Below are positions 32,575 through 41,206 of a stretch of DNA of 64,000 nucleotides, one piece after another. Position 1 is the first letter of the stretch. Each line of letters opens with the position of its first letter. Under the pieces are notes generated by a model. The model worked only from the letters and a program-made list of their open reading frames with translations, was not told the DNA's origin and ran no database searches. The translations under genes and the position numbers were made by a program. This stretch comes from RHKX01 sp046330285 (GTDB lineage: Bacteria > Actinomycetota > Thermoleophilia > Solirubrobacterales > 70-9): positions 434,001-498,000 of the forward strand of contig JAXLSX010000001.1 in NCBI GenBank assembly GCA_046330285.1, given 5' to 3'.

Positions 32575-33810
32575 GTGACCACGAACTCCGAGCTGACGAA
32601 GGACGCCGCGCGGACGCCCGAGGCGACGCTGCGTGAGGTGATCGGCGCCCTCGCGCCGATCGAGCGCTCCGCCGGCTCGGAGGGCGAACGGCAGGCGGCG
32701 CATTGGATCGCCGACCGCCTCACCGCCGCGGGCGCTCCCGCCCAGGTCGAGGAGGCGAAGTTCAGGGGCGACTTCGCAGGCGTGATCGGGGCGCTCTCGG
32801 CCGCCGGCGCCGCCGCCGGGATCGCGGCAACGACGAAGCGGGGACGCCGGCTGGGGGCGATCGCCGGGGCAGCGATCGCGGGGCTGATCGCCGACGACAT
32901 CTCCAACGGCGCCCGGCCGTTCCGCAAGCTCGTCCGGCCGGAGCGGACGACCTGGAACGTCGTCGCCGAGGCCGGCGATCCCCACGCCGAGCGGACCGTC
33001 GTAGTCCTCGCCCACCATGACGCCGCGCAGACCGGGTTCATCTTCGACCCGCGCGCCCAGGAACGACTGATCGACCGCCTCCCCGGGATCGTCGAGCGGG
33101 TCGACACGTCGCTGCCGCTCTGGTGGCCGGTCCTCGCGGGGCCGCTGCTCGCCACGGCGGGCGGCCTCAGCGGGCGCAAGGGCCTCGCCCGGGCGGGGGC
33201 CGTGATCAGCGCCGGCGCTGCCGCGACCATGGCCGACATCCAGCGCGGCCCGACCGTGCCCGGCGCCAACGACAACCTGACCGCGGTCGCCGTGCTCGTG
33301 ACCCTGGCCGAGGCGCTGGCCCAGCGGCCGGTCGACGGCCTGCGCGTGCAGCTCGTCTCGGCCGGCGCCGAGGAGGTCCTGCAGGGCGGCATCTACGGAT
33401 ACTGCGAGCGCCACCTCTCCGGCATGGACCGCGAGAAGACCTTCGTCTTCAACGTCGAGACGGTCGGCGGCCCGTCGCTCGCGCTGCTCGAGGGAGAGGG
33501 CTGCGTCGTCATGGAGGACTACTTCGACCGGCCGTTCCGCGACCTGATCGGCGAGGTCGCGCGGCGGGAGGGCATTCCCCTGCGCCGGGGCATGCGGGCG
33601 CGGACGAGCACCGACAGCGTCGTCACCAGCCGGATGGGCGTGCCGACGGCCACGCTCGTCGCGATCGACCGTTACAAGGCGCTCTCCAACTACCACCGGA
33701 TGACCGACACGCCCGAGAACATCTGCTGGCCGACCGTCGCCTGCGCGGCTGATCTCGCCGAGGGCGTCGTCCGCGAGCTTGCGCCGTCTGCGGCGGCGGC
33801 CTCCACCTGA
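32575..33810 (+). CDS. M28-like zinc exopeptidase with internal hydrophobic segments
   Basis: 411 residues from a GTG. Zinc-ligand motifs of the M28 family are seen in order: VLAHHDAAQTG, VPGANDNLTAVAV, VSAGAEEVLQGG, FNVETVGG, and SNYHRMTDTPENI near the C-terminus. Two unusual hydrophobic or Ala/Gly-rich inserts (about residues 68-105, and 180-220 with LWWPVLAGPLLATAGGL) interrupt the fold, suggesting membrane association of the peptidase domain. It follows the lactate-dehydrogenase-like gene by 37 bases but a functional link is not evident. Activity as an aminopeptidase or carboxypeptidase cannot be decided. Confidence 0.78.
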   Translation: MTTNSELTKDAARTPEATLREVIGALAPIERSAGSEGERQAAHWIADRLTAAGAPAQVEEAKFRGDFAGVIGALSAAGAAAGIAATTKRGRRLGAIAGAAIAGLIADDISNGARPFRKLVRPERTTWNVVAEAGDPHAERTVVVLAHHDAAQTGFIFDPRAQERLIDRLPGIVERVDTSLPLWWPVLAGPLLATAGGLSGRKGLARAGAVISAGAAATMADIQRGPTVPGANDNLTAVAVLVTLAEALAQRPVDGLRVQLVSAGAEEVLQGGIYGYCERHLSGMDREKTFVFNVETVGGPSLALLEGEGCVVMEDYFDRPFRDLIGEVARREGIPLRRGMRARTSTDSVVTSRMGVPTATLVAIDRYKALSNYHRMTDTPENICWPTVACAADLAEGVVRELAPSAAAAST

Positions 33811-33838
33811 CCGCCGCGGGATAAGGTCGGTAGCCGAG

Positions 33839-34612
33839 ATGTGGGGCGAACAGCGCGTTTCCGTGGTCTTGATGACCTATGCCGAGCGGCAGTCCATCCG
33901 CGGCGTCATCGAGGGCTTCTTCGCCACCGGCGTAGTCGACGAGGTCGTCGTCGTCAACAACAACGCCGAGCCCGGGACCAGCGAGGAGGTCGCTCGGACC
34001 GATGCGCGGGAGGTCTTCGAGCCGGCCCAGGGCTACGGGCACGCGAGCCGCCGCGGGCTGCGCGAGGCCACGGGCGATCTGATCGTCCTCGCGGAGCCCG
34101 ACGGGACCTTCCTGCCGGCCGACATCCACAAGCTCCTCGTCTTCAGCGAGGAGTGCGATGTCGTCTTCGGCACGCGGACCACGCGCGAGTTGATCTGGCA
34201 CGGCGCCAACATGGAGTGGTTCTTGCGCTGGGGCAACTGGGCGGTCGCCAAGGGCGTCGAGGTCCTCTTCAACACCAGCCATCTGAGCGACGTCGGCTGC
34301 ACCTATCGCCTGTTCACGCGGGAGGTCGCCGAGCTGGTCGCGGAGCGAATGCGGATCGGTGGCAACCACGCGGGGCCCGAGATGATGCTGATCGCGATCA
34401 CCAACGGCGCCCGCTTCGTCGAGATCCCGGTCAACTACCTGCCCCGGGTCGGCACGTCCTCGGCCACCGGCACCCCACTGGCCGCGATCTGGATCGGTCT
34501 GAGGATGATCGCGATGATCCTCCGCTTCCGGGCGCAGACACCGAGGCCGATCGTCCGTCCCGAGCGCCTCTCCCACACGGCCGGGGACGGGACCAAGGCC
34601 GCGGCGCCGTGA
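33839..34612 (+). CDS. Family 2 glycosyltransferase (dolichol-phosphate mannosyltransferase-like)
   Basis: 257 residues from the ATG at 33839. GT-A fold motifs: RVSVVLMTYAER, VVDEVVVVNNNAEPGT, and GDLIVLAEPDGTFLPADI with the Asp pair for metal and sugar-nucleotide. VGCTYRLFTREVAELV and RFVEIPVNYLPRVG complete the domain. A hydrophobic stretch near the end (LAAIWIGLRMIAMIL) gives one membrane attachment. These enzymes transfer a sugar to a lipid phosphate or glycolipid. Its stop overlaps the GTG of the methyltransferase gene by four bases, first in a coupled set with a methyltransferase, a flippase and a UbiB-type kinase. Confidence 0.88.
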   Translation: MWGEQRVSVVLMTYAERQSIRGVIEGFFATGVVDEVVVVNNNAEPGTSEEVARTDAREVFEPAQGYGHASRRGLREATGDLIVLAEPDGTFLPADIHKLLVFSEECDVVFGTRTTRELIWHGANMEWFLRWGNWAVAKGVEVLFNTSHLSDVGCTYRLFTREVAELVAERMRIGGNHAGPEMMLIAITNGARFVEIPVNYLPRVGTSSATGTPLAAIWIGLRMIAMILRFRAQTPRPIVRPERLSHTAGDGTKAAAP

Positions 34613-35307
34613 GCGAGGAGACCTTCGACCGGATCGCGGAGGAGTACGACGAGGCGCTGCCGGCGCACGTCGTCGCCCACTACCTCGACAAGCGCACCGA
34701 GTTCGTCGCGGCCTGCTGCCCGCCGGGGCGGGGCCTTGATGTCGGCTGCGGCACCGGCGTGCTCGCCGCCCGCCTCGCCCGTCGTGGCTTCTCGATGACC
34801 GGCATCGATCCCTCGGCCGGGATGCTCGAGGTGATGGCGGCCGAGCATCCCGAGGTCGACGCCGTGCGCGGCTCCGGCGACGCCCTCCCGTTCGAGGATG
34901 ACGGCTTCGATCTCGTCCTCACCGTCGCCGCGCTGCACCACATCGCCGAACCCGCGGCGGTTCGCGCGACCCTCGCGGAGATGGTGCGCGTGTGCCGGCC
35001 CGGGGGGCGGATCGTCGTCTGGGACCACAATCCCCGGAACCCGTACTGGAAGCTGCTGATGGCGCGCGTCCCCCAGGACGACGGCAGCGAGCGGCTGATC
35101 CCCGAACGCGAGGTGCTCGACGGGATCCGCGCCGGCGGCGGCCTACCGCTGTTCTCGCAGCCGCTCGGATTCGTCCCCGACTTCGTGCCGCCGGCGCTGC
35201 TCGGAGCGATGGGCCGGGTCGAGCGCGTCGTCGAGTGGACGCCGCTGATCCGGCGTCTCTGCGCGCACAACGTCGTCGTCGCGACGGCGGTGGGGAGCCC
35301 GGCGTGA
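34609..35307 (+). CDS. Class I SAM-dependent methyltransferase of the glycan cluster
   Basis: 232 residues. SAM motifs: GLDVGCGTGVLAARLA (about residues 41-56), MTGIDPSAGMLEVM, SGDALPFEDDGFDLVLTVAALHHI and RPGGRIVVWDHNP. This is the methyltransf_11 type. Start overlaps the glycosyltransferase stop (GTGA), and its own stop overlaps the flippase start the same way. Translational coupling argues that the methyl acceptor is the lipid-linked sugar or polyprenyl product of the same pathway. Confidence 0.88.
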   Translation: MSEETFDRIAEEYDEALPAHVVAHYLDKRTEFVAACCPPGRGLDVGCGTGVLAARLARRGFSMTGIDPSAGMLEVMAAEHPEVDAVRGSGDALPFEDDGFDLVLTVAALHHIAEPAAVRATLAEMVRVCRPGGRIVVWDHNPRNPYWKLLMARVPQDDGSERLIPEREVLDGIRAGGGLPLFSQPLGFVPDFVPPALLGAMGRVERVVEWTPLIRRLCAHNVVVATAVGSPA

Positions 35308-36650
35308 GCGGAGCCACCGGCTCCTACGGTCGCTCGGCCGCGGGGCTGACCGTGGCTCTCGGCATCGGCGGCGTACTCACCTACGTCTTCTTCATCCTCG
35401 CCTCGCACGCGCTCGGCGAGGACCAGTACGGGGAGATCGTCGTCCTCTGGTCGGTGGTCTTCATCCTCGCCTCGACCCTCTACCGGCCGATCGAGCAGTT
35501 GCTCGCACGAACGCTCGCCGAGCGCGACCACGCGGGAGCCCCGCACGGGGACGCCCTGCGAACGGCCGGCGTGATCCAGCTCGGCGTCTGCCTCGCGACC
35601 GTCGCCGTGCTGCTGATCCTGCGGGGACCGCTCGAGGACCAGCTGTTCAGCAACGACCCCGGCCTCTACTGGGCGATGATCGTCGCCCTCGTCGGCTTCG
35701 CGCTCGCCTACTTCGCTCGCGGGTATCTCGCCGGCACCGGCCACTTCTCGCTCTACGCGGCGCTGCTGATCAGCGAGGTCGTCCTCCGCCTCGTCTTCGC
35801 CGTGCTCGTCGCGATCGGCATCCTCCAGGGCGCGGCTCCGATCGCGGTCAGCATCGCGCTCGCGCCGTTCTGCGGGCTGATCCTGATCCCGCTGATCGCG
35901 AGGCGAAGGGGCGGCGAGGAGGCCACCGGCGAGCTTCCGGGGGGCTCCGACCTGACGCTCGGCAGCGGTGGAGCCTTCGCCGGCGCGGTGCTGCTGATGA
36001 TGCTGAGCGAGCAGGTGCTGGTCAGCTCCGGAGCGTTGTTCGTCCGCGCGGACGAGGGCGCCGCGGCGGCCGGCTACATGTTCAACATCCTGCTCGTCGC
36101 CCGGGCCCCGCTGGTCCTCTTCCAGGCCGTCGCCGCGAGCCTGCTCCCGCACCTGACCCGCCAGCGTGCCCGCGCCGACGACGCCGGCGAGGACGCGTTC
36201 CGCGAGTCGCTGCACAAGACGATGTGGCTGATCGTGGCCTTCGCCGGCGCGACGACGGTCGGCGTGCTCGCGATCGGCCCGCAGGTCATGCAGCTCGCCT
36301 TCGGCGACAACTTCGACTACGACCGCGCCGGTCTCGCGATCGTCGCGGTCGGGATGGGCTTCTACCTCGTCGCGGCCTCATTGAACCAGGCGGCGCTCGC
36401 GCAGGGACAGGCGCACCGCGCGGCGAGCCGATGGGTCGTCTGCGCCGTCCTGTTCGTCGCCGTCAACCTCGCCGCCGGCGGTGACGCTTTCCGGTCCGTC
36501 GAGATCGGCTACGCGGTCTGCTCGGCGTTGCTGGCGCTGCTGCTCTACCTGATCTACCGTCGGCCGGCGCCTCGGCCGGAGGACCGCGTCGAGCCGGGCT
36601 CCGCCGAGGAGTTGCAGGCCCGGCTGGCAGTTTCCGATGAGGTCGCCTGA
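35304..36650 (+). CDS. Polysaccharide/lipid flippase-like membrane protein (MOP superfamily)
   Basis: 448 residues with about 12-14 hydrophobic helices and very few soluble loops. The N-terminal helices with LTVALGIGGVLTYVFFILASHALGEDQYGEI resemble Wzx/MurJ-type oligosaccharide flippases. The protein ends with a short charged tail. It would move a lipid-linked sugar across the membrane. The start overlaps the methyltransferase stop (GTGA) and the stop overlaps the UbiB-type gene (TGATG). Without a polymerase or ligase gene nearby, the final glycan cannot be named. Confidence 0.82.
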   Translation: MSGATGSYGRSAAGLTVALGIGGVLTYVFFILASHALGEDQYGEIVVLWSVVFILASTLYRPIEQLLARTLAERDHAGAPHGDALRTAGVIQLGVCLATVAVLLILRGPLEDQLFSNDPGLYWAMIVALVGFALAYFARGYLAGTGHFSLYAALLISEVVLRLVFAVLVAIGILQGAAPIAVSIALAPFCGLILIPLIARRRGGEEATGELPGGSDLTLGSGGAFAGAVLLMMLSEQVLVSSGALFVRADEGAAAAGYMFNILLVARAPLVLFQAVAASLLPHLTRQRARADDAGEDAFRESLHKTMWLIVAFAGATTVGVLAIGPQVMQLAFGDNFDYDRAGLAIVAVGMGFYLVAASLNQAALAQGQAHRAASRWVVCAVLFVAVNLAAGGDAFRSVEIGYAVCSALLALLLYLIYRRPAPRPEDRVEPGSAEELQARLAVSDEVA

Positions 36651-38026
36651 TGGCCGACCGCGTCCCAACCGGCAGGATCGGGCGGCTCGCGAGGGTCGGC
36701 TACGCGGCGGCCGGGCAGGCCGCGCGCCGGGCGGGCACCCGGGCGGCGAACGTCACCCGCTCCGAGGAGCAGGCGCAGGCCGCGCTCGAGCGCCGTCAGA
36801 TCGAAGCCGCCGAGCAGATCGTGACTGTGCTCGGCGGGATGAAGGGTGCCGCGATGAAGCTCGGCCAGGTCCTCTCCTTCGTCGACCTCGGAATCGTCCC
36901 GCCCGAGCACCGGGATCGCTTCCAGGCCAAGCTCGCCACGCTCCGGGACGCCGCCCCGACGGTGTCGTTCGAGCAGATGCGAAAGGTGATCGAGCAGGAC
37001 CTCGGCGAGCCGGTCGCACGCGCGTTCGCCGACTTCGACCCCGAGCCGATCGCCGCGGCGTCGATCGGACAGGTCTACCGTGCGCGGCTGCACGACGGCC
37101 GCGACGTCGCGGTCAAGGTCCAGTACCCGGGGATCGGCGACGCCGTCCGCGCCGACATGAAGAACCTCGGCGTCCTGCTCCGGCTGGCTCGGTCGGTGAC
37201 GCCCGAGCTCGACACGAAGGCCGTCGGCGAGGAGATCCGCGAGCGGATCGTCGAGGAGCTCGACTACGAGCTCGAAGCCTCCAACCAGCGGACGATGGCG
37301 CGGCTCTACGAGGGGCACCCGTTCGTCGCGGTCCCGGCCGTCGTCACCTCGCTCTGCCGCGAGCGGGTGATCGTCACCGAGTTCGTCGAGGGCACCCGCT
37401 TCGAGCAGCTCCGGGAGGCCCCGGCCCCCGAACGCGACCGTGTCGGTGAGATCCTGTTCCGCTTCTACTTCGGCTCGATGTACCGGTTCCGCCGCTTCTC
37501 CGGCGATCCGCATCCCGGCAACATGCTGGCGCTCGCCGACGGCCGTGTGGCCTTCCTCGACTTCGGCCTGTTCAAGTCGATCGACCGCGATGTCGCCGCG
37601 CTCGAGCTCGCATGCCAGCGGGCGACCACGGACGGCGACGCCGAGGGCCTGCACCGGCTGATGACCGACGCCGGCTTCATCGCGCGGCCCGACCTGATCG
37701 ATCCCGCCGAGCTGATCGATTTCGTCCGCGACGGGATCTGGTGGTACACGACCGACGAGCCGATCCGCATCGACCAGTCGATCGTCAACCGGGCGTTCAT
37801 CCAGACGACCGATGTGCGCTCGACCCACTACAGCACCGTGCGCCACCAGGACATCGTTCCCGAGCACCTCTTCGGCCGCCGCCTCGAGCTGCTCACCCTC
37901 GCGGTCCTCGGCCAGCTCGAGGCCGAAGCCAACTGGTACCGGATCGCCTGCGAGTGGATCTACGGCGACGAGCCGCAGACGGAGCTGGGCCGCCTCGAGG
38001 CGGAGTGGATGGCGGCGCGCAGCTAG
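36650..38026 (+). CDS. ABC1/UbiB/COQ8-family atypical kinase-like protein
   Basis: 458 residues. The family signatures are intact: the KxGQ motif in GAAMKLGQVLSFVD (near residues 66-73), the Ala-rich loop IAAASIGQVYRA, the Lys in VAVKVQYPG, the ExD region ELDYELEASNQR, GDPHPGNML and the metal-binding FLDFGLF. These proteins bind ATP and regulate isoprenoid-quinone or other prenyl-lipid metabolism. It is coupled to the flippase gene by TGATG. Its last four bases overlap the convergent lipB gene. The coupling to a glycosyltransferase, methyltransferase and flippase points to a polyprenyl-linked pathway. Confidence 0.87.
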   Translation: MADRVPTGRIGRLARVGYAAAGQAARRAGTRAANVTRSEEQAQAALERRQIEAAEQIVTVLGGMKGAAMKLGQVLSFVDLGIVPPEHRDRFQAKLATLRDAAPTVSFEQMRKVIEQDLGEPVARAFADFDPEPIAAASIGQVYRARLHDGRDVAVKVQYPGIGDAVRADMKNLGVLLRLARSVTPELDTKAVGEEIRERIVEELDYELEASNQRTMARLYEGHPFVAVPAVVTSLCRERVIVTEFVEGTRFEQLREAPAPERDRVGEILFRFYFGSMYRFRRFSGDPHPGNMLALADGRVAFLDFGLFKSIDRDVAALELACQRATTDGDAEGLHRLMTDAGFIARPDLIDPAELIDFVRDGIWWYTTDEPIRIDQSIVNRAFIQTTDVRSTHYSTVRHQDIVPEHLFGRRLELLTLAVLGQLEAEANWYRIACEWIYGDEPQTELGRLEAEWMAARS

Positions 38027-38796
38027 GCCGGGAGGGAGGCGGCGTCGGTCGGCTCGATCTCACGCCCGAGCTCGGCTCCGAACGCGCGCTCGACCTCGTC
38101 CGCGAACGCCTCGAAGTCCTGGAGGCCGCCGAGCTCGGCGGCCACCGAGGTCATTCGCGCCGCCTCGATGCCGCAGGGCACGACCCACTCGAACGGCTGC
38201 AGGTCGTTGTTGACGTTGATCGCGAGGCCGTGGGTGGAGATGCCGCGGCTGACGTGGATCCCGATCGAGCCGATCTTCCTCGCCGCGCCGCCGACGGAGA
38301 GGGCCGGGTCGGTTGCGCCGACGATCGTGCCCTCGGGGCCGCGGGCGCCCTCGGGGATCGGGGGCCTGCCCGACGTCCAGACGCCGGTCAGCCCGGTGAA
38401 CACCTGCGCGGGGACGCCGCTTGCGCCGAGGGCGGCGATCATCACCCGCTCGAGGGCGGCGACCCAGGCGCGAACGTCCGCCGCCCCGCCGTCGAGCGCG
38501 GCGAGGTCGACGATCGGGTAGGCGACGAGCTGGCCGGGGCCGTGGTAGGTGACCCGGCCGCCGCGGTCGGAGTCGGCGATCTCGATCCCCTGCATGCGGT
38601 ACCAGTCCTCGCCCATCCCGAGCTCGCGCGGATCGGACCGCCGGCCCTTCGTCAGCACCGGCGGGTGCTCGAGGATCAGCAGCGTGTCGCCGATCTCCCC
38701 GCTGCGGCGGGCCGCGGCGAGCCGGGCCTGCAGAGCGCTTGCGTCCGCGTAGGGGACGACGCCGAGGCGGTAGGTGCTGAGCCGGTCCCGCTCCAT
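38023..38796 (-). CDS. lipB: Lipoyl(octanoyl) transferase
   Basis: 257 residues from the ATG at 38796. The octanoyl-binding motif RGGRVTYHGPGQLVAYPI, catalytic Lys174 in GGAARKIGSIGIH and catalytic Cys208 in WVVPCGIE are present. It moves octanoate from octanoyl-ACP to lipoyl domains, which LipA (13460-14443) then converts to lipoate. It lies last in the run with E1alpha, E1beta and E2, so it is probably cotranscribed with its protein substrate. Its 3' end overlaps the convergent UbiB-family gene by four bases. Confidence 0.93.
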   Translation of the reverse strand: MERDRLSTYRLGVVPYADASALQARLAAARRSGEIGDTLLILEHPPVLTKGRRSDPRELGMGEDWYRMQGIEIADSDRGGRVTYHGPGQLVAYPIVDLAALDGGAADVRAWVAALERVMIAALGASGVPAQVFTGLTGVWTSGRPPIPEGARGPEGTIVGATDPALSVGGAARKIGSIGIHVSRGISTHGLAINVNNDLQPFEWVVPCGIEAARMTSVAAELGGLQDFEAFADEVERAFGAELGREIEPTDAASLPA

Positions 38797-38828
38797 CCGC
38801 CTGAGTCTGGCAGGGGAGGTGCTCCGGC

Positions 38829-39302
38829 TCAGGGGCGGGCGGCCGCAGCCGCCCGCTTCCCGGTCCAGGCGATCTTCGAGCTGCAGTCGCCGTAGCTGAT
38901 CCGCAGCGTCCCCTTGACCCGCTTGGGCTTCGTCCACGTGCCCTTCCAGACGACGAGCACCGAGCCCTTGCGGACCGGCGTCCGTTCGCGGACCTTGAAC
39001 TTGCCGCGCGCTGAGATCGGGATGCTCTCGGTCACGAGCGGCACGTTGAACTGGTCGCACTTGCCCTGGTCGGGGTAGTAGATGCCGTCGTAGTTCTCGC
39101 CGCTGACGATCCTGCGCTTGGCTCCGTCGGACACGACGGCGAAGACGCCCGGGGTGTAGACGCCGTTGGTCAGCTTCGCGGGCTCGGCCGAGTAGATCCC
39201 GGTCGCGGGCGTGACCGACCCGGCCCCGGCGCCGGGGGCGGCCGCGAGCAGCGCACCGGCCGCAAGCGCGGCAGCGACGATCGATCTGTTCCGGACCTTC
39301 AT
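38829..39302 (-). CDS. Secreted hypothetical protein
   Basis: 157 residues with a signal peptide (MKVRNRSIVAAALAAGALLA, cleavage probably after AGA near residue 27). The mature part is beta-rich with two Cys (KCDQF and GDCSS) and basic stretches such as KPKRVKGTLRISYGDC. No family recognised. It sits between the SRPBCC-like gene and lipB in the same transcription direction. Confidence 0.7.
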   Translation of the reverse strand: MKVRNRSIVAAALAAGALLAAAPGAGAGSVTPATGIYSAEPAKLTNGVYTPGVFAVVSDGAKRRIVSGENYDGIYYPDQGKCDQFNVPLVTESIPISARGKFKVRERTPVRKGSVLVVWKGTWTKPKRVKGTLRISYGDCSSKIAWTGKRAAAAARP

Positions 39303-39334
39303 GTCAGCTGCGATTGAACCGGATCGGAGCCGGT

Positions 39335-39856
39335 TCAGCTTCCGTTCATGCTGCGCTCGGCGCGACGCTTGATCGCCCGGAGCATCCGGTTGACGAAGAC
39401 CACGTGCCCGCGCGTGCCGATCACGCCGGCCCGGTAGAGGCGGCCGCGGCGCCCGAGGAACTCGGCGCGGGTCTCGATCCGGACCTGCGAGCGCTGGCCC
39501 GGCAGCAGGTCGATCCGGAACACGACCGCGTACTGGGAGTAGCGGTGGCGGCCCGCCAGGGCGAGCATCACGGGCTCGATCGCGCGGATGACCGTGAAGC
39601 CGGGGAGCATGCCGCCGGGGTGGTGGAGGTCGCCGGAGGCCGAGGTGACGCCGGCCTCGATCCGCTCGGCGTAGCGCTTCGCCGACTTGCTGTTGAACGA
39701 GCTCTCCAGGGTCGGGAAGAGGGCCTCCCAGGTCGCTTCGGCCGGAGCGTCGACCTCGATCGCGTGCTCGTCGATCGGCGGGAGCATCTCGAGCGGCACG
39801 TCGATCGTCCGGGGCTTCCGCGCCCCGTCGACAGCGCTCGCTTCGCCGACTTGCAT
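39335..39856 (-). CDS. SRPBCC/START-like domain protein
   Basis: 173 residues from the ATG at 39856, which has GAGGAG five bases upstream; an in-frame GTG at 39868 would lie inside that site and overlap E2. The sequence contains EHAIEVDAPAEATWEALF at the start and a beta-sheet pattern ending in a long C-terminal helix (FVNRMLRAIKRRAERS), as in the helix-grip fold of polyketide-cyclase/START-like proteins that bind hydrophobic ligands. It starts eight bases after the E2 stop. Ligand unknown. Confidence 0.6.
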   Translation of the reverse strand: MQVGEASAVDGARKPRTIDVPLEMLPPIDEHAIEVDAPAEATWEALFPTLESSFNSKSAKRYAERIEAGVTSASGDLHHPGGMLPGFTVIRAIEPVMLALAGRHRYSQYAVVFRIDLLPGQRSQVRIETRAEFLGRRGRLYRAGVIGTRGHVVFVNRMLRAIKRRAERSMNGS

Positions 39857-39864
39857 ATTGCTCC

Positions 39865-41148
39865 TCACAATGCCAGGAACACCGGTTCCTCAAGTAAGTC
39901 GCGGACGCGGGCCAGGAACCGGGCTCCGTCGGCGCCGTAGAGGATCCGGTGGTCGCAGGCGAGATTGACGCTCATCCGGTGCCCGGGGACGATCTCGCCG
40001 TCGCGAACGACCGGCACCTCGTCGATCGAGCCCACGGCGAGGATCGCCGCCTGCGGCGGGTTGATGACCGCGGAGAAGCTGGTGATCCCGAACATCCCCA
40101 GGTTCGACACGGTGAAGGTTCCACCGGACAGCTCCGGCGGCGTGATCGTCCCCTCGCGGACCCGCTCGGCCAGCCGGCGGCTCTCGGCGGCGATCTCGCG
40201 CAGGCCCTTGGCGTCGGCGTCGAACACCGTCGGGACGACCAGCGCGTCCTGGGCGGCGACCGCGATCCCGATGTTCACCCGTGAGTACTCCTCGACTCCG
40301 CCGTCGCGATAGGCGCCGTTGGCCCGCGGGAACTCGCGCAGCGCGATCGCGCACGCCTTGACGACCATGTCGTTGAACGACGGGACGACCTCGCCCTCCC
40401 GCGCGGCCGCCTTGATCCGGGCCCGGGCCTCGACCGAACGCGTCATGTCGATGTCGGCCGTCAGGTAGAAGTGCGGCGCGGTCGCCTTCGACTCGGCCAT
40501 TCGCCGGGCGACCGTCTGCTGCAGGCGGGTGAGCTCGACCGCCGCGATCGATCCGCGCGCGGTCTCGGGTCGTTCCGCGGTCGCCGGCGGGGGCGCCGCT
40601 GTGGCGGCCGTGGGCGCGGGCTCGGGCGGGACGGCCTGACCACCGGCGCCCTCGACGTCGGCTTTGACGATCCGCCCGCCGGGGCCGGAGCCGCTGAGCG
40701 CGGCGAGGTCGACGTCGCGCTCGGCGGCGATCCTGCGCGCCAGCGGCGACGCCTTGATCCGCTCGCCGGGCTCGCGGGCGGGCGGCGCGGCCGCTGCCGG
40801 CGCGGCCGGCTCCCGGACCGCGCGCGCGGGGTCCGCCGAGGTCTCGGCTTCGGGCCGGGACTCCGGCGCCCGCTCGGGGACGCCGCCGGTTCCGCCGGCC
40901 GCCGGCGCCTCACCCGGATCGCCGACCCGGGCGATCGGCTCGCCGATCGGCAGCGTCGCGCCCTCCTCGGCGAGGATCTCGACGAGCGTGCCGGCGACGT
41001 CGGACTCGTAGACCATGTTCGCCTTGTCGGTCTCGATTTCGACGAGCTCGTCGCCGACCGCGACCTCGTCTCCGACCGCCTTCATCCAGGCGAGGACGGT
41101 GCCCTCCTCCATCGAGTCCGACAGCCGCGGCATGACTACATCGGGCAC
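39865..41148 (-). CDS. 2-oxoacid dehydrogenase E2 (dihydrolipoamide acyltransferase)
   Basis: 427 residues. One N-terminal lipoyl domain (about 1-75) has the modified lysine in EIETDKANMVYE (Lys43). An Ala/Pro-rich linker leads to a peripheral subunit-binding domain (IKASPLARRIAAERDVDLAAL, about 130-165), then the catalytic acyltransferase domain. The active-site motif is DHRILYGADGARF: His is present, but the usual Asp of HxxxDG is Tyr, a variant known from other bacterial E2s. It is the core of the complex with E1alpha and E1beta upstream and lpdA as E3. Which 2-oxoacid (pyruvate or branched-chain) cannot be decided. Confidence 0.9.
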   Translation of the reverse strand: MPDVVMPRLSDSMEEGTVLAWMKAVGDEVAVGDELVEIETDKANMVYESDVAGTLVEILAEEGATLPIGEPIARVGDPGEAPAAGGTGGVPERAPESRPEAETSADPARAVREPAAPAAAAPPAREPGERIKASPLARRIAAERDVDLAALSGSGPGGRIVKADVEGAGGQAVPPEPAPTAATAAPPPATAERPETARGSIAAVELTRLQQTVARRMAESKATAPHFYLTADIDMTRSVEARARIKAAAREGEVVPSFNDMVVKACAIALREFPRANGAYRDGGVEEYSRVNIGIAVAAQDALVVPTVFDADAKGLREIAAESRRLAERVREGTITPPELSGGTFTVSNLGMFGITSFSAVINPPQAAILAVGSIDEVPVVRDGEIVPGHRMSVNLACDHRILYGADGARFLARVRDLLEEPVFLAL

Positions 41149-41206
41149 GGGGCTTCCTTCGCTCGGCGTCCGGGAGCCTCGTCGGCGCTGGGTCGTGCGG
41201 GACCCA

